From: Ramlibacter sp. WS9
GTDB taxonomy: Bacteria; Pseudomonadota; Gammaproteobacteria; Burkholderiales; Burkholderiaceae_C
Direction of reading: 5' to 3'
NCBI RefSeq assembly: GCF_003797765.1
Contig: NZ_RKMB01000004.1
Coordinates: 248,001-312,000, forward strand
DNA length: 64,000 bases
In this document: piece after piece, positions 25,376 through 33,930 of the stretch
How positions within the stretch are numbered: position 1 is the stretch's first letter
Layout: each line of letters starts with the position of its first letter
Notes under the pieces: model-generated
What the model saw: the letters and a program-made list of their open reading frames with translations, nothing else
Databases searched by the model: none
Told to the model about the DNA's origin: nothing
Position numbers and translations under genes: made by a program

Positions 25376-25915
25376 TCAGCTGCCCTTGTCCAGGGTTTCG
25401 ATGTTGCTGTAGATGCGGCGCAGCATGTCGCGCAGCAGATCGACTTGTGTCGCGCTGATACCTGAGAGTGCAACCCGGTCATACAGTTGGGCCAGGGGAA
25501 TGATGCGTTGGGCCAGCGCATCCCCCTCTGGCGTCAAGCTGAGCGCCAACGCCCGCGCGTCGTCCCCCGATCTGTCCCGGATCAGCAGGCCGCGCTGCAG
25601 CAGCCCTTCCACCGTCCGCGAGAGCGTCGAGGGTTCGGCCGACGTGTGCGTCGCCAGTTCCGCGAGTCGCTGGTGCGGCTTGTGATGAAGGGCGGCGCAG
25701 ACCCGCCACTCGGTGAGCGTCAAACCGAAGGGTTTCAGTTCCTTGCTGAAAGCCTGCCCCATGCGAATACCTGCGCGCGCAACCAGATAGGGAATGGCTC
25801 GCTCAAGATCGTGGTCAATGAAAACACTTGCTTCTGCAGCATGTTTTTCATTGCGCTTGCGATCCACTGCCTGCGGCCGAGGTGACCGTGCGATTGCCGT
25901 TCCTGCCTTCTTCAT
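25376..25915 (-). CDS. MarR-family transcriptional regulator
   Basis: 179 residues. The MarR winged helix spans about residues 60-140: LTLTEWRVCAALHHKPHQRL, TSAEPSTLSRTVEGLLQRGL and the wing RDRSGDDARALALSLTPEG. It is divergent from the resorcinol-hydroxylase-like genes with an A/T-rich dyad between them. The gamma-resorcylate cluster of Rhizobium sp. MTP-10005 is also controlled by a MarR-type protein, GraR, so an equivalent role is likely. The 30-residue basic N-terminal extension is unusual. Confidence 0.87.
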   Translation of the reverse strand: MKKAGTAIARSPRPQAVDRKRNEKHAAEASVFIDHDLERAIPYLVARAGIRMGQAFSKELKPFGLTLTEWRVCAALHHKPHQRLAELATHTSAEPSTLSRTVEGLLQRGLLIRDRSGDDARALALSLTPEGDALAQRIIPLAQLYDRVALSGISATQVDLLRDMLRRIYSNIETLDKGS

Positions 25916-25966
25916 TCAGCCATGATATCAGCCAGGCCACGGGCTGGGCCCGGGAAAATACCTAGC

Positions 25967-25993
25967 TTTAATTATTTGCATTTGCAAATTAAA
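25967..25993. promoter_or_regulatory. A/T-rich dyad, candidate MarR operator
   Basis: Seven-base arms TTTAATT (25967-25973) and AATTAAA (25987-25993) enclose atttgcatttgca. Inside is a perfect 10-base palindrome atttgcaaat at 25980-25989. The site lies between the divergent MarR and hydroxylase genes, in a strongly A/T-rich patch that stands out in this G/C-rich window. Confidence 0.55.
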
Positions 25994-26045
25994 TATTCTC
26001 TAATTCGCTTCCGTTTAGAAGTTTCTTGAAGACCCTGGAGGCAAC

Positions 26046-27299
26046 ATGAACCCATTGGCAAACGCAGATTCGCTCCCTCTACAAGCGCCCGGCCGTATCA
26101 GCCCGGTGCACGGGGCGGCGCCACTGAAAAGAATCGTCGGGGCCGCGCAAGAGCTTGTGCCTGTGCTGCGGGAGAAGGCGCAGGCCACCGAGCAATCGCG
26201 GCGGGTTTCGGGTGAGGTGACCGAACTCTTCCACGCGGCGGGATTCTTCAAGCTGATGCAGCCGGCGCGGTTCGGCGGCTACGAATATGGCTTTACCGCC
26301 TTCATCGACGTCATCAGCGAGCTCGGCAGAGGGTGCACGTCCTCGGCCTGGGGCTGCTCCCTCGGAGCCATCCACCAGTGGCTGCTCGGAACGTTTCCCG
26401 AGCAGGCGCAAAACGATGTGTGGGGCACAAATCCCAGCGCCATCCTTTGCGGCTCTTACGCTCCAGCGACCACCGCGCAACGCGTAGACGGCGGATACCT
26501 CGTGAGCGGCCAATGGAAGTTCGCTTCCAACGTGGACAACTCGCAGTGGGCCTTGCTGGGGGTCCACTTCCCCGCCGAAGAAAAAGGGAGCCCCCCGAGC
26601 GCGGGCTTCCTGCTTGCGCCCCGTTCGGACTGGTCCATCGAGGACAACTGGCATGTGGCCGGCCAGGCCGGAACCGGCTCCAAGACGGTGGTCATCGAAA
26701 AGCCTACGTTCATTCCGGCACACAGGCGTCTCACATTCGCCGAGGCGTCTTCCAATTCCCCGCCCGGCAGCGAAGTCAACAAGAACCCCATCTATCGCAT
26801 CCCGTTCCTGTCCGCCGTGCCGGTCTGCCTGGTGTCGCCCCTGCTTGGAACCGCACAGGGCGCAGTCGACGCCTTTGTCGACCTGTGCGGGACGCGGGTG
26901 ACCCGCGGCGCGGTCGCCGGCGGCGGCAACCATCTCAGCCAGTTCTTCCCCGTGCAGTCACGCCTCGCGGAAGCCGCGGCCTCGGTCGACGCGGCCAGGC
27001 TGCTGCTGTACCGGGATACCGCGGAGGTGGAGCAGATCGCGGCCCAAGGGGAGGTGATCAGCGTCGAAAAGCGGATCCGCAATCGCCGCGACCATGCATT
27101 CGCGGCGCGCCTGTCGCATGGCGCGGTGGAAGCGCTCTTCGCCAGTGTGGGCGGAGCAGGACTTGCGCTGGATCAGCCTATCCAGCGCATGTGGCGCGAC
27201 GCCAATGCCATTGCCAGGCACATCAGCCTGAACTGGGACGCGGTGTCGTCCATGGTCGGACAGCACATGCTGGGGCTCGAGCCCAAAGGCCAATACTGA
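26046..27299 (+). CDS. graD: Flavin-dependent monooxygenase, resorcinol hydroxylase-like oxygenase component
   Basis: 417 residues with a clear ggagg site. The protein has the acyl-CoA dehydrogenase fold used by group D monooxygenases (HpaB/HsaA/DszC type): FHAAGFFKLMQPARFGGYEY, TSSAWGCSLGAIHQWLLG and a C-terminal GGAGLALDQPIQRMWRDANA. The flavin reductase follows 19 bases later, completing a two-component system. With gamma-resorcylate decarboxylase and a MarR regulator beside it, the likely reaction is resorcinol to hydroxyquinol. Family is firm; substrate is inferred from context. Confidence 0.75.
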   Translation: MNPLANADSLPLQAPGRISPVHGAAPLKRIVGAAQELVPVLREKAQATEQSRRVSGEVTELFHAAGFFKLMQPARFGGYEYGFTAFIDVISELGRGCTSSAWGCSLGAIHQWLLGTFPEQAQNDVWGTNPSAILCGSYAPATTAQRVDGGYLVSGQWKFASNVDNSQWALLGVHFPAEEKGSPPSAGFLLAPRSDWSIEDNWHVAGQAGTGSKTVVIEKPTFIPAHRRLTFAEASSNSPPGSEVNKNPIYRIPFLSAVPVCLVSPLLGTAQGAVDAFVDLCGTRVTRGAVAGGGNHLSQFFPVQSRLAEAAASVDAARLLLYRDTAEVEQIAAQGEVISVEKRIRNRRDHAFAARLSHGAVEALFASVGGAGLALDQPIQRMWRDANAIARHISLNWDAVSSMVGQHMLGLEPKGQY

Positions 27300-27318
27300 G
27301 CAACACCGAGGTGCCGCC

Positions 27319-27864
27319 ATGTATTCCTGGAGCTACATCACCGGAGACGTTCCGCTCAGCGTGGACGCCAGCCGCTTCCGCCGTGCCTTGGGCTCATTCC
27401 CGACGGGAGTCTGCCTGGTCACCACGGTAGGGCCCGACGGAAAACGCGAGGGGATGACCATCAACTCCTTCGCCTCGGTTTCCCTCACCCCGCCCCTCGT
27501 GCTGTGGAGCATTCGCGACGACACGCGCAGCGCCGAGGCGTTCCTGACCAGCCGCAGCTACATCATCAGCATCCTGGCGAGCGACCAGAAAGAAATGGCG
27601 TCGCACTTCGCCAAGCCCGCCCTCGACAAGTTCGCGGCATACGAAGACGCGTTCACCCTGGGCATAGGCGGTTGCCCCAAGCTGCGCCACAGCGCAGCCA
27701 CCTTCGAATGCTCGTCCTATTCCCGCTACCAGGAGGGTGACCACACCATCCTCGTCGGCAGGGTCGACGCGTTCACGAACTCCGAGTCGACACCGCTGCT
27801 GTTCCATTCCGGGCAAATGGGTTCCGTCTGGGAAGTGGCGGAAAAGATTCCGCATCAGGCTTGA
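27319..27864 (+). CDS. graA: Flavin reductase component of the two-component monooxygenase
   Basis: 181 residues with the split-barrel flavin reductase pattern: FRRALGSFPTGVCLVTTVGP, MTINSFASVSLTPPLVLWSI, then the late motif GDHTILVGRVDAF. This is the HpaC/HsaB type that supplies reduced FMN or FAD to the oxygenase. It is directly downstream of the oxygenase gene and certainly its partner. The start at 27319 is preceded by a short weak ribosome-binding sequence. Confidence 0.82.
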   Translation: MYSWSYITGDVPLSVDASRFRRALGSFPTGVCLVTTVGPDGKREGMTINSFASVSLTPPLVLWSIRDDTRSAEAFLTSRSYIISILASDQKEMASHFAKPALDKFAAYEDAFTLGIGGCPKLRHSAATFECSSYSRYQEGDHTILVGRVDAFTNSESTPLLFHSGQMGSVWEVAEKIPHQA

Positions 27865-27890
27865 ATCGAACGAAAAATCAGGAGACCTTG

Positions 27891-28886
27891 ATGAACATCA
27901 ACACTGTCGACTTGAACCTGTTTCTTGTCTTCCAGGCCGTCTACACGACTCGCAGTGTCACGCTCGCCGGCGATCGAATCGGCATGACGCAGTCGGCCAC
28001 GAGCAGCGCACTCAAGCGCTTGCGCGAGCGATTCGGCGATCCCCTTTTTGTCAGGACGGCCGAGGGGATGGTTCCCACGCCCCTGGCCGAACGGCTCATC
28101 GGCGCAGTCGAGGCAGGCCTGGGCAAGTTCGCGCAGGCCATCGATCAAGGGCGCCAGTTCGATCCGTCAACCTCCGATCGCACCTTCCGGATCGCCATCA
28201 ATGACATCGGCCAACTGGTCATGATGCCGCAGCTGCTGGCGGCAGCCCAGAAAGAGGCGCCGTCTGTTCGCTTCGAAACAGTGGACGCGTCGATGTCGGA
28301 TGCAAGGCAGGGAATGATGCACGGGCAGATCGATCTTGCCGTGGGCAGCTGGAAAGCCATGGGCCAGACGTTCTACGAGCAAAGGATCTTCGACGAGACC
28401 TTCGTGGTGCTGATGGGCCGCAGCAATCCGCTGGCGGCGGGCGAGATGCTGTTCGAGGACTACATGTCCGCCAAACACATCGCCTACCGTCCCAGCGGCG
28501 CCACCGATACCGAACTGCAGAGCACCTTGAATCGCGCCGGAGTGCTCGGCCAGCGCAATGTGGTGCTGACAGCGGCGCATTCCCTCGGCTTGTCCGCGAT
28601 AGTCGCTTCTTCCAATCTGCTGCTCACCGCGCCCAGTCGCCTGGCGCAGGCGATGATGTCGACCCGCACCGACCTGAAGATGTGTCCCACACCTTTCGAG
28701 GTGCCACCGTTTGCCATCCGCCAGCAGTGGCACGAGAGATTTCAGCTCGACAGCGGCAATCAGTGGCTGAGAACCCGCTTCTTCTCCCTGTTTCACGAGC
28801 CGTCGGTGTACCAGGTGGTGGCCATGGCATTCGAGCGGAGCCAACGCGCCCTGCTGGAAGACGAAAACGTCTATCCCACCCGCTGA
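27891..28886 (+). CDS. LysR-type transcriptional regulator
   Basis: 331 residues from the ATG at 27891 (MNINTVDLNLFLVFQAV), preceded by caggaga; an in-frame start at 27861 has no such site. The DNA-binding domain is VTLAGDRIGMTQSATSSALK followed by LRERFGDPLFVRT. The effector domain has the NahR/NodD-like length with a 30-residue C-terminal extension. It follows the hydroxylase genes by 26 bases on the same strand, so it may be co-transcribed with them. It is a second potential regulator of the gamma-resorcylate island. Confidence 0.87.
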   Translation: MNINTVDLNLFLVFQAVYTTRSVTLAGDRIGMTQSATSSALKRLRERFGDPLFVRTAEGMVPTPLAERLIGAVEAGLGKFAQAIDQGRQFDPSTSDRTFRIAINDIGQLVMMPQLLAAAQKEAPSVRFETVDASMSDARQGMMHGQIDLAVGSWKAMGQTFYEQRIFDETFVVLMGRSNPLAAGEMLFEDYMSAKHIAYRPSGATDTELQSTLNRAGVLGQRNVVLTAAHSLGLSAIVASSNLLLTAPSRLAQAMMSTRTDLKMCPTPFEVPPFAIRQQWHERFQLDSGNQWLRTRFFSLFHEPSVYQVVAMAFERSQRALLEDENVYPTR

Positions 28887-28921
28887 ACTGCCCGGCGATG
28901 CCGCGAGCGATCGTGGCTTCG

Positions 28922-29902
28922 TCAGATCGCCAGCTTGAACAGGTTCACCGCGTTGGTCCGGCCGATCTTCACGCGGTCCGCTTCGCTGATGGAGGCACTG
29001 TTGAACCAGTTGGACGCGTGGTCGACGTTCTCGAACGGCCAGTCGGTGGAGAAAAGGATCCGGTCGGAGCCGACTTCGAGCATGGCGTCGATCAGGGTCT
29101 GCGTCCGGAAATTGCCGGAGGTCGTCAGGTGGAAGTTCTGCTGGAAGTATTCCGCGAAGGTCTTCTTGGCCGGATAGGCCTTCGGAAGCTTCACCCACGC
29201 GTTGCGATTGTCGATTCGCCACATGCTGTACGGCAGCCCTTCGCCCATGTGACCCAACACGATCTGCAGCTTCGGGTGGCGGTCGAACAGCCCGCTCGCC
29301 ATGAGCCGCAACGCGTGCACGGCGGTTTCCTGCCCGAATGCCCACGTCGGCCCCATGAGCCAGGGGTGACCATCGTAGATCTGGGCCCAGGAGGCGATGG
29401 GATTGCGCGGATGCAGATAGAAAGGCGCGTCGAGCGCCTCGGACCTGGCCCAGAAATCCGCGTACTGCGGCGCGTCGTAGTAGACGACGTTTTCCGGCGT
29501 CCCCACTTGGGAAAAGCCATTGACCAGCGCGCCCTTGAAGCCCAACTCCTTCATGCAGCGCTCGAGTTCGCGTGTCGCGGCGTCCGGGTCTTGCATGGGC
29601 AAGGCGGCAAATGCCTGAAAGCGGTCGGGGCGTTTGGCGACCTGTTCCGCCAGGTAGTCGTTGGCCCGGATCGCAATCTCGATCGCCTTGGCCGTTTCAG
29701 GAATGGCCTGTACCGCCGGCGCGTTGAGCGAGAGGATCATCATCTCCATGCCGTTCTGATCCATCTCGCGCAGCCGGCCATCGTGGATATCGGTCAGCCG
29801 TTTGCTGAGCTCCTTCCAGTAGTCGCCTGGCACGAAGCCGGCCGAGTCTTGAAGAGTCTCCGCGATCGCGAAGTGCTCTTCCAGTCCAATTTTCCCGTTC
29901 AT
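28922..29902 (-). CDS. graF: Gamma-resorcylate (2,6-dihydroxybenzoate) decarboxylase
   Basis: 326 residues of the amidohydrolase/ACMSD family. The metal ligands E8 and H10 (GLEEHF), H164 (FYLHPRNP) and D287 (FSTDWPFEN), plus catalytic H218 (LGHMGEGLPY), fall at the positions known for gamma-resorcylate decarboxylase. QDSAGFVPGDYWKEL and TTSGNFRTQTLID are also diagnostic. The enzyme removes CO2 from 2,6-dihydroxybenzoate to give resorcinol, without a cofactor beyond the metal. It is the last gene of the TRAP operon, with a good aggag site before the ATG, and is convergent with the LysR gene. Confidence 0.88.
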   Translation of the reverse strand: MNGKIGLEEHFAIAETLQDSAGFVPGDYWKELSKRLTDIHDGRLREMDQNGMEMMILSLNAPAVQAIPETAKAIEIAIRANDYLAEQVAKRPDRFQAFAALPMQDPDAATRELERCMKELGFKGALVNGFSQVGTPENVVYYDAPQYADFWARSEALDAPFYLHPRNPIASWAQIYDGHPWLMGPTWAFGQETAVHALRLMASGLFDRHPKLQIVLGHMGEGLPYSMWRIDNRNAWVKLPKAYPAKKTFAEYFQQNFHLTTSGNFRTQTLIDAMLEVGSDRILFSTDWPFENVDHASNWFNSASISEADRVKIGRTNAVNLFKLAI

Positions 29903-29944
29903 TCGATACTCCTGTGGGGTGGGTGGCTGGCGCGATGCCTCGCG

Positions 29945-30961
29945 CTAAGCCTTGTATTTCTGGCAGGCTTTGGCGTAGCGTTCGAACTCCGCCAGCAGGG
30001 CGGGCTTTTCGCGCAGGATCGCCATGGCCGATTCGTTGACCGTCTTGGAAAAAGACGCCGCATCGCTGGCATTCATGGCCACCAGCTGGCCACCGTTTTT
30101 CGTCCACACCTCTTGAGCCGACAGGATGTCCTTGGCTCCAAATTCATTGGTGGACGCCTCGATGCGCGAAGCTTCCTCGGTCACGACGGCACGCAGATCG
30201 ACGGGCAGTTTCGCCAGCCAGTTCTTGTTGCAAGCGGCGACCACGATGACGGGCCACTGCGACAACGCGGTCTGGTACTTCGCAGCGTCGTAGAACTTGA
30301 GCGCGGAAAAGACGGTGCTCGCCGCGATGAAGCCGTCAATCGCTCCGTTCTGGAGCGCCGGCATGACTTCGGACAAGGGCATGGGAACGGGCGTGGCGCC
30401 CAGCTTCTTCAAGGGCTCGATCTGCATGGGCGTGCTCAGCACCCGGATCTTCTGCCCTGAGAAATCCGCGATGGTGCGGATGGGACGCCGCGAAACCACG
30501 TTCTGCGGACTGTGCATGAAGACGGAGATGCTCTGCAGCCCCTTGCCGCCGCCCATTGCAAACAGCTGCTGGCGGACCTCCGGATCCGAGAAGATCCGCT
30601 GCGCATGGGCGGTGTCCGCTATCAATCCCGCGACATCCAGCACTTCGAACCGGGCGTCCAGGCTGGTCAGAAAGCTGGAAGCGGTGACGAAGCACTCGAT
30701 GGTGCCCAGCGCGGCGCCCTCCACCATCCGGGGAATGGCGCCCAGCTGGCTCGCCGGATAAAGTTCGACCTTGATGCGGCCGGCGCTCCTGGCCTCGACC
30801 GCGGCCTTGAAGGTTTTCATCCAATGATGAATGACGTCGTTGATGGTGGCCGAGGTCACCTTCATGACAATCGGGTTCTGCTGCGCGAAAAGAACCTGGG
30901 GCGCTGCCAATGCCGCGGCAACGGCACCGGTCATGGCGCGACGGGAAAGCAATGCACTCAT
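29945..30961 (-). CDS. TRAP transporter solute-binding protein (DctP family)
   Basis: 338 residues from the ATG at 30961 with ggagac before it; the upstream open frame overlaps the permease and is rejected. An export signal with a twin Arg (LSRRAMTGAVAAALAAP) ends near residue 26. PASQLGAIPRMVEGAALGTI and the late PMPLSEVMPALQNGAIDGFI are the DctP ligand-cleft motifs, the latter near the conserved Arg-carboxylate contact. With the downstream decarboxylase it should bind 2,6-dihydroxybenzoate or a related hydroxybenzoate in the periplasm. Confidence 0.88.
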   Translation of the reverse strand: MSALLSRRAMTGAVAAALAAPQVLFAQQNPIVMKVTSATINDVIHHWMKTFKAAVEARSAGRIKVELYPASQLGAIPRMVEGAALGTIECFVTASSFLTSLDARFEVLDVAGLIADTAHAQRIFSDPEVRQQLFAMGGGKGLQSISVFMHSPQNVVSRRPIRTIADFSGQKIRVLSTPMQIEPLKKLGATPVPMPLSEVMPALQNGAIDGFIAASTVFSALKFYDAAKYQTALSQWPVIVVAACNKNWLAKLPVDLRAVVTEEASRIEASTNEFGAKDILSAQEVWTKNGGQLVAMNASDAASFSKTVNESAMAILREKPALLAEFERYAKACQKYKA

Positions 30962-30981
30962 TTTTGTGTCTCCTCGGTAGT

Positions 30982-32259
30982 TCAATAGATCAATCGGACC
31001 AGTGCCATCGACAGCCAGGGCACGTACGTGATCAGGGCCAGGGCCAGCAAGTACAGGTAGAGGAAGGGAACGATGCCCTTGTAGATCACCTGCAGCGGGA
31101 ACTTGAACAACGACTGGGTCACGAAGATGTTCAGCCCGAACGGAGGATGGAACATGCCTATGGCCAGGTTCGTGGTGATCACGATCCCGAAGTGAACCGG
31201 ATCGATCCCCGCGGCCTTGACCAGAGGCATGAGCAGTGGCGTGAGCACCAGAATGGCCGACAGCGGATCGATGAAGCAGCCCACCACCAGGAACACGATG
31301 TTCAGGACCAGAAGAATGGTCCACGGAGACAGCTGCCATCCCTGCACCAGCTCGACCAGCGCCAACGGAATCTGGTGCACGGTCAATATCCAGCCGAACA
31401 CATTGGCGCAGGCCACGATCAGCAGGATCTGCGCTGTCAGGGTGACGGTTCGTGTGGCGCAGTCGATGATGTCGACCCAGCTCAGCTCGCGGTAGATGAA
31501 TCGCGTGACGAACGCCGCATAGACGCAGGCCAGCGCCGCGGATTCGGTAGGAGACACGAAGCCGCCGTAGATTCCGCCCAGGATGATGACGGGGGCGCCC
31601 AGGGCCCAGAGCCCACGCCGGAACGAAGCCAGCAGGAATCGCAGCGAGAAAGACTGTCCGTCGGAGATATTCCTTCGCCTGGCGTACCACAGCACGTAGA
31701 CAGCCAGGATGGCGGCAATGAGCAGCCCGGGAACGACGCCCGCCGCGTAGAGCTTGGGCACCGACTCGGACGCGGCGGCCGCATAGATGATCAAGGGCAC
31801 CGACGGCGGAATGATGATGTCGATGGCGCCGACGGCGGTGATCAGGCCCGCCCTGAAATCATCCGGATAGCCTCGCTCCTTCAAGGGCGGCAGCATCAGT
31901 TGCCCGACGGTCGCGACCGTGGCGGCGCTCGCGCCCGACATCGCCCCGAACACGGCCGACGTTCCCACTGTCGCCAGGGGCAGGCTGCCTTTGAGGTGTC
32001 CCGTCGACGCCCGCATGATGTCGACGATGCGCGCCGCCACACTGCCCCGGCCCATCAGCTCACCCGCGAAGATGAAGAACGGCACGGAAAGCAATGCGAA
32101 GCTGTCCAGTGCGCCGAACATCGTCTGGTGAAGCACCGCGATCGGCACGTTCATCACGAACAGCACCGTCACCGCCGACGCCGTGAGAAGCACCAGGAAA
32201 ATCGGCACGCCGGCCAGGAGCAGCACGACGGGGACGAAGGCCAGGGTGACGGCGGTCAT
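30982..32259 (-). CDS. TRAP transporter large permease (DctM family)
   Basis: 425 residues from the ATG at 32259. About 11-12 hydrophobic segments are visible. DctM signatures include LLSVPFFIFAGELMGRGSVA, GAMSGASAATVATVGQLMLP and GAIDIIIPPSVPLIIYA. It uses a sodium or proton gradient to move the acid delivered by the binding protein. The start overlaps the stop of the small permease gene (ATGA), and the binding-protein gene follows after 20 bases. Confidence 0.9.
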   Translation of the reverse strand: MTAVTLAFVPVVLLLAGVPIFLVLLTASAVTVLFVMNVPIAVLHQTMFGALDSFALLSVPFFIFAGELMGRGSVAARIVDIMRASTGHLKGSLPLATVGTSAVFGAMSGASAATVATVGQLMLPPLKERGYPDDFRAGLITAVGAIDIIIPPSVPLIIYAAAASESVPKLYAAGVVPGLLIAAILAVYVLWYARRRNISDGQSFSLRFLLASFRRGLWALGAPVIILGGIYGGFVSPTESAALACVYAAFVTRFIYRELSWVDIIDCATRTVTLTAQILLIVACANVFGWILTVHQIPLALVELVQGWQLSPWTILLVLNIVFLVVGCFIDPLSAILVLTPLLMPLVKAAGIDPVHFGIVITTNLAIGMFHPPFGLNIFVTQSLFKFPLQVIYKGIVPFLYLYLLALALITYVPWLSMALVRLIY

Positions 32260-32825
32260 GGGGCTTCTCCGCTTTCGCTTGCCGCGCCTGCCGCGGGCCT
32301 GTCGAGCCCCAATCGGACCAAATCCCAGCCGGAGGCCAGCGCCAAGCCGAGGAAGCCCGCCGCCGGGGCGGCATGCACCAGCCACATCGGAATGCCGGCG
32401 CCGTCGCTGCTCTGCCCCATGGTCATCATCTCGCCGGCAAAGTTGATGGAAACCCAGGTCATGAGAACGCAGACCGCGAGCGAGAGCACGGCCTCGAGGA
32501 GCCCGCGCCACCAGCCGAGCCGCGGACCCAGCCTCTGCACAAACACGTCCATCCGCAGGTGCATGTGGCGAGCACCGGCGACGGCCGCCCCCAGGAAGAT
32601 GAGCCAGACCATCAGGTAGACCTGGACCTCGTCGGCCCCCACCAGCGCCCGTCCGCCCGCGTACCGCAGCGCCGCGCTGGCGAAGTTCAACAGAACGACG
32701 GCGCAAAACACGAGGCCGAACAGGCGCTCGATCCACTTCGCGAAGCTGGTGATCCCGCGCGCAGAAGTTGGGCGCGGGGAAGTTGGGACATCGACTCTGT
32801 CCTGGATGGCGGTTGCTTTGGTCAC
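32256..32825 (-). CDS. TRAP transporter small permease (DctQ family)
   Basis: 189 residues from a GTG at 32825. An in-frame TTG at 32864 would lie inside the conserved promoter element at 32856-32899, so it is disfavoured. Four membrane segments are seen (LFGLVFCAVVLLNFASAAL, VYLMVWLIFLGAAVAGA, LLEAVLSLAVCVLMTWVS, LVHAAPAAGFLGLALAS), with the DctQ loop RHMHLRMDVFVQRL between segments 2 and 3. It completes the DctQ-DctM-DctP set and is the first gene of the operon that ends with the decarboxylase. The exact start is uncertain. Confidence 0.82.
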   Translation of the reverse strand: MTKATAIQDRVDVPTSPRPTSARGITSFAKWIERLFGLVFCAVVLLNFASAALRYAGGRALVGADEVQVYLMVWLIFLGAAVAGARHMHLRMDVFVQRLGPRLGWWRGLLEAVLSLAVCVLMTWVSINFAGEMMTMGQSSDGAGIPMWLVHAAPAAGFLGLALASGWDLVRLGLDRPAAGAASESGEAP

Positions 32826-32855
32826 GCCCGCATTTTTTACGCTCGGCGCCCCGCC

Positions 32856-32899
32856 GTCCAACAACTTCTGCCGATGTGGACTATGCGGCAGCCCAATTC
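32856..32899 (-). promoter_or_regulatory. 44-bp promoter element shared with the binding-protein gene (copy 2)
   Basis: Same blocks and spacings as 25302-25345, including the identical 16 bases GCAGAAGTTGTTGGAC. It ends 30 bases before the proposed GTG of the small permease. A near-perfect palindrome centred on gttaac (cctggg/cccagg, 32903-32919) lies just upstream and could be an operator. Confidence 0.6.
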
Positions 32900-32960
32900 A
32901 TACCTGGGTTAACCCCAGGCTAGGGCCCGACCTGAGAGCCTGAGGAAAACATCATGGACG

Positions 32961-33848
32961 TCACTTCATCGCCGAGCGCACGGCGGCGACGAACGGCTTG
33001 ATCAGTGGGCTGTCCAGGTCACGCCGCCAGCAAACCGCAACTTCCATCCCTTCGTTTTCGCCTTCGAGCGGCCGGAACACCAGGCCAGGTGGACTGCCGA
33101 CCGCCGCGCAGGCCGGCACGATGGCAAAGCCTTCGCCGGCCAGCACCAGGGCCAGGGCCGAATGAACGGTCTCGACGCGCTGGACGATCTGCACGCTGAC
33201 CTGGTTGCGCCTGAGCAGCGCCGCGACGGGTGAGGCACCCGCCGTGTTCTCGGTGTTCAGGCTCGGCAACCCGATGAGCTTGATCCCTTGCAGCTTCGCC
33301 ATCGGTACCGCGGCGAGGCGTGCCACGGCGGCGCGGGTGGGCACGGCCAGCACGAGCGGCTGGTTGCCGACCGGCGCCGACACGATTCCTTCGCGCAGCA
33401 GCGGCGGCATGCACAGCCCGACCGTGACCTTGAAATCACTGATCAAGCTTTCATACGTGTGCACGCTCATCTCCACGAACTGCAGCTCGACGTCGGGAAG
33501 CGTGCGCCGCAGCTCCGGTACCAGACGAGGCAGCACGGCGTAGCCTAGCGCGAACATGTAGCCCACGGTCAGCCGGCCGCGCCGCCCTGCGGCCACCGCC
33601 CTGGCCGCTTCGAATCCGTCGTCTGCGAGCGCAAGCGCCTCCTTCGCGCGAGAGAACAGCGCCCTGCCCGCCTCGGTCAGCTGCATGCCGTCCGACTCGC
33701 GGCGAAACAGCGCGGTGCCCAGGCGCGCTTCCAGGTTGCGTATCTGCACGGACAGCGGAGGCTGCGCCATGTGCAAGCGCAATGCCGCCTTTCCGACGCT
33801 GCGGGCTTCGGCCACCGCGACGAAATAGCGAAGGCTTTTCAGATCCAT
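32961..33848 (-). CDS. LysR-type transcriptional regulator
   Basis: 295 residues from the ATG at 33848 (MDLKSLRYFVAVAEARSVG); an ATG three codons upstream at 33857 overlaps the presumed operator. The helix-turn-helix is AALRLHMAQPPLSVQIRNLE, followed by LGTALFRRESDGMQLTEAG, the CatR/BenM-like group. It is divergent from the amidase operon with a T-N11-A box between them, so it should control that operon. The effector is probably an aromatic or carboxylic acid. Confidence 0.88.
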   Translation of the reverse strand: MDLKSLRYFVAVAEARSVGKAALRLHMAQPPLSVQIRNLEARLGTALFRRESDGMQLTEAGRALFSRAKEALALADDGFEAARAVAAGRRGRLTVGYMFALGYAVLPRLVPELRRTLPDVELQFVEMSVHTYESLISDFKVTVGLCMPPLLREGIVSAPVGNQPLVLAVPTRAAVARLAAVPMAKLQGIKLIGLPSLNTENTAGASPVAALLRRNQVSVQIVQRVETVHSALALVLAGEGFAIVPACAAVGSPPGLVFRPLEGENEGMEVAVCWRRDLDSPLIKPFVAAVRSAMK

Positions 33849-33854
33849 GCCGGC

Positions 33855-33871
33855 CATACTAATCTCGTATG
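33855..33871. promoter_or_regulatory. LysR box: CATAC-N7-GTATG
   Basis: A perfect five-base inverted repeat with a seven-base spacer, containing the T-N11-A pattern of LysR sites. A second small repeat, GTTT-N5-AAAC, follows at 33873-33885. Both lie in the 82-base gap between the divergent LysR and amidase genes. Confidence 0.6.
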
Positions 33872-33930
33872 GGTTTGTCGTAAACCAGTATTGGACGCCC
33901 AGGGCGTCGCGTGCCAATCTGCGGACACAT

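Noticed and set aside
32826..32864. TTG start of the small TRAP permease at 32864
   Set aside because: It lies inside the conserved 44-bp promoter element; the GTG at 32825 is preferred.
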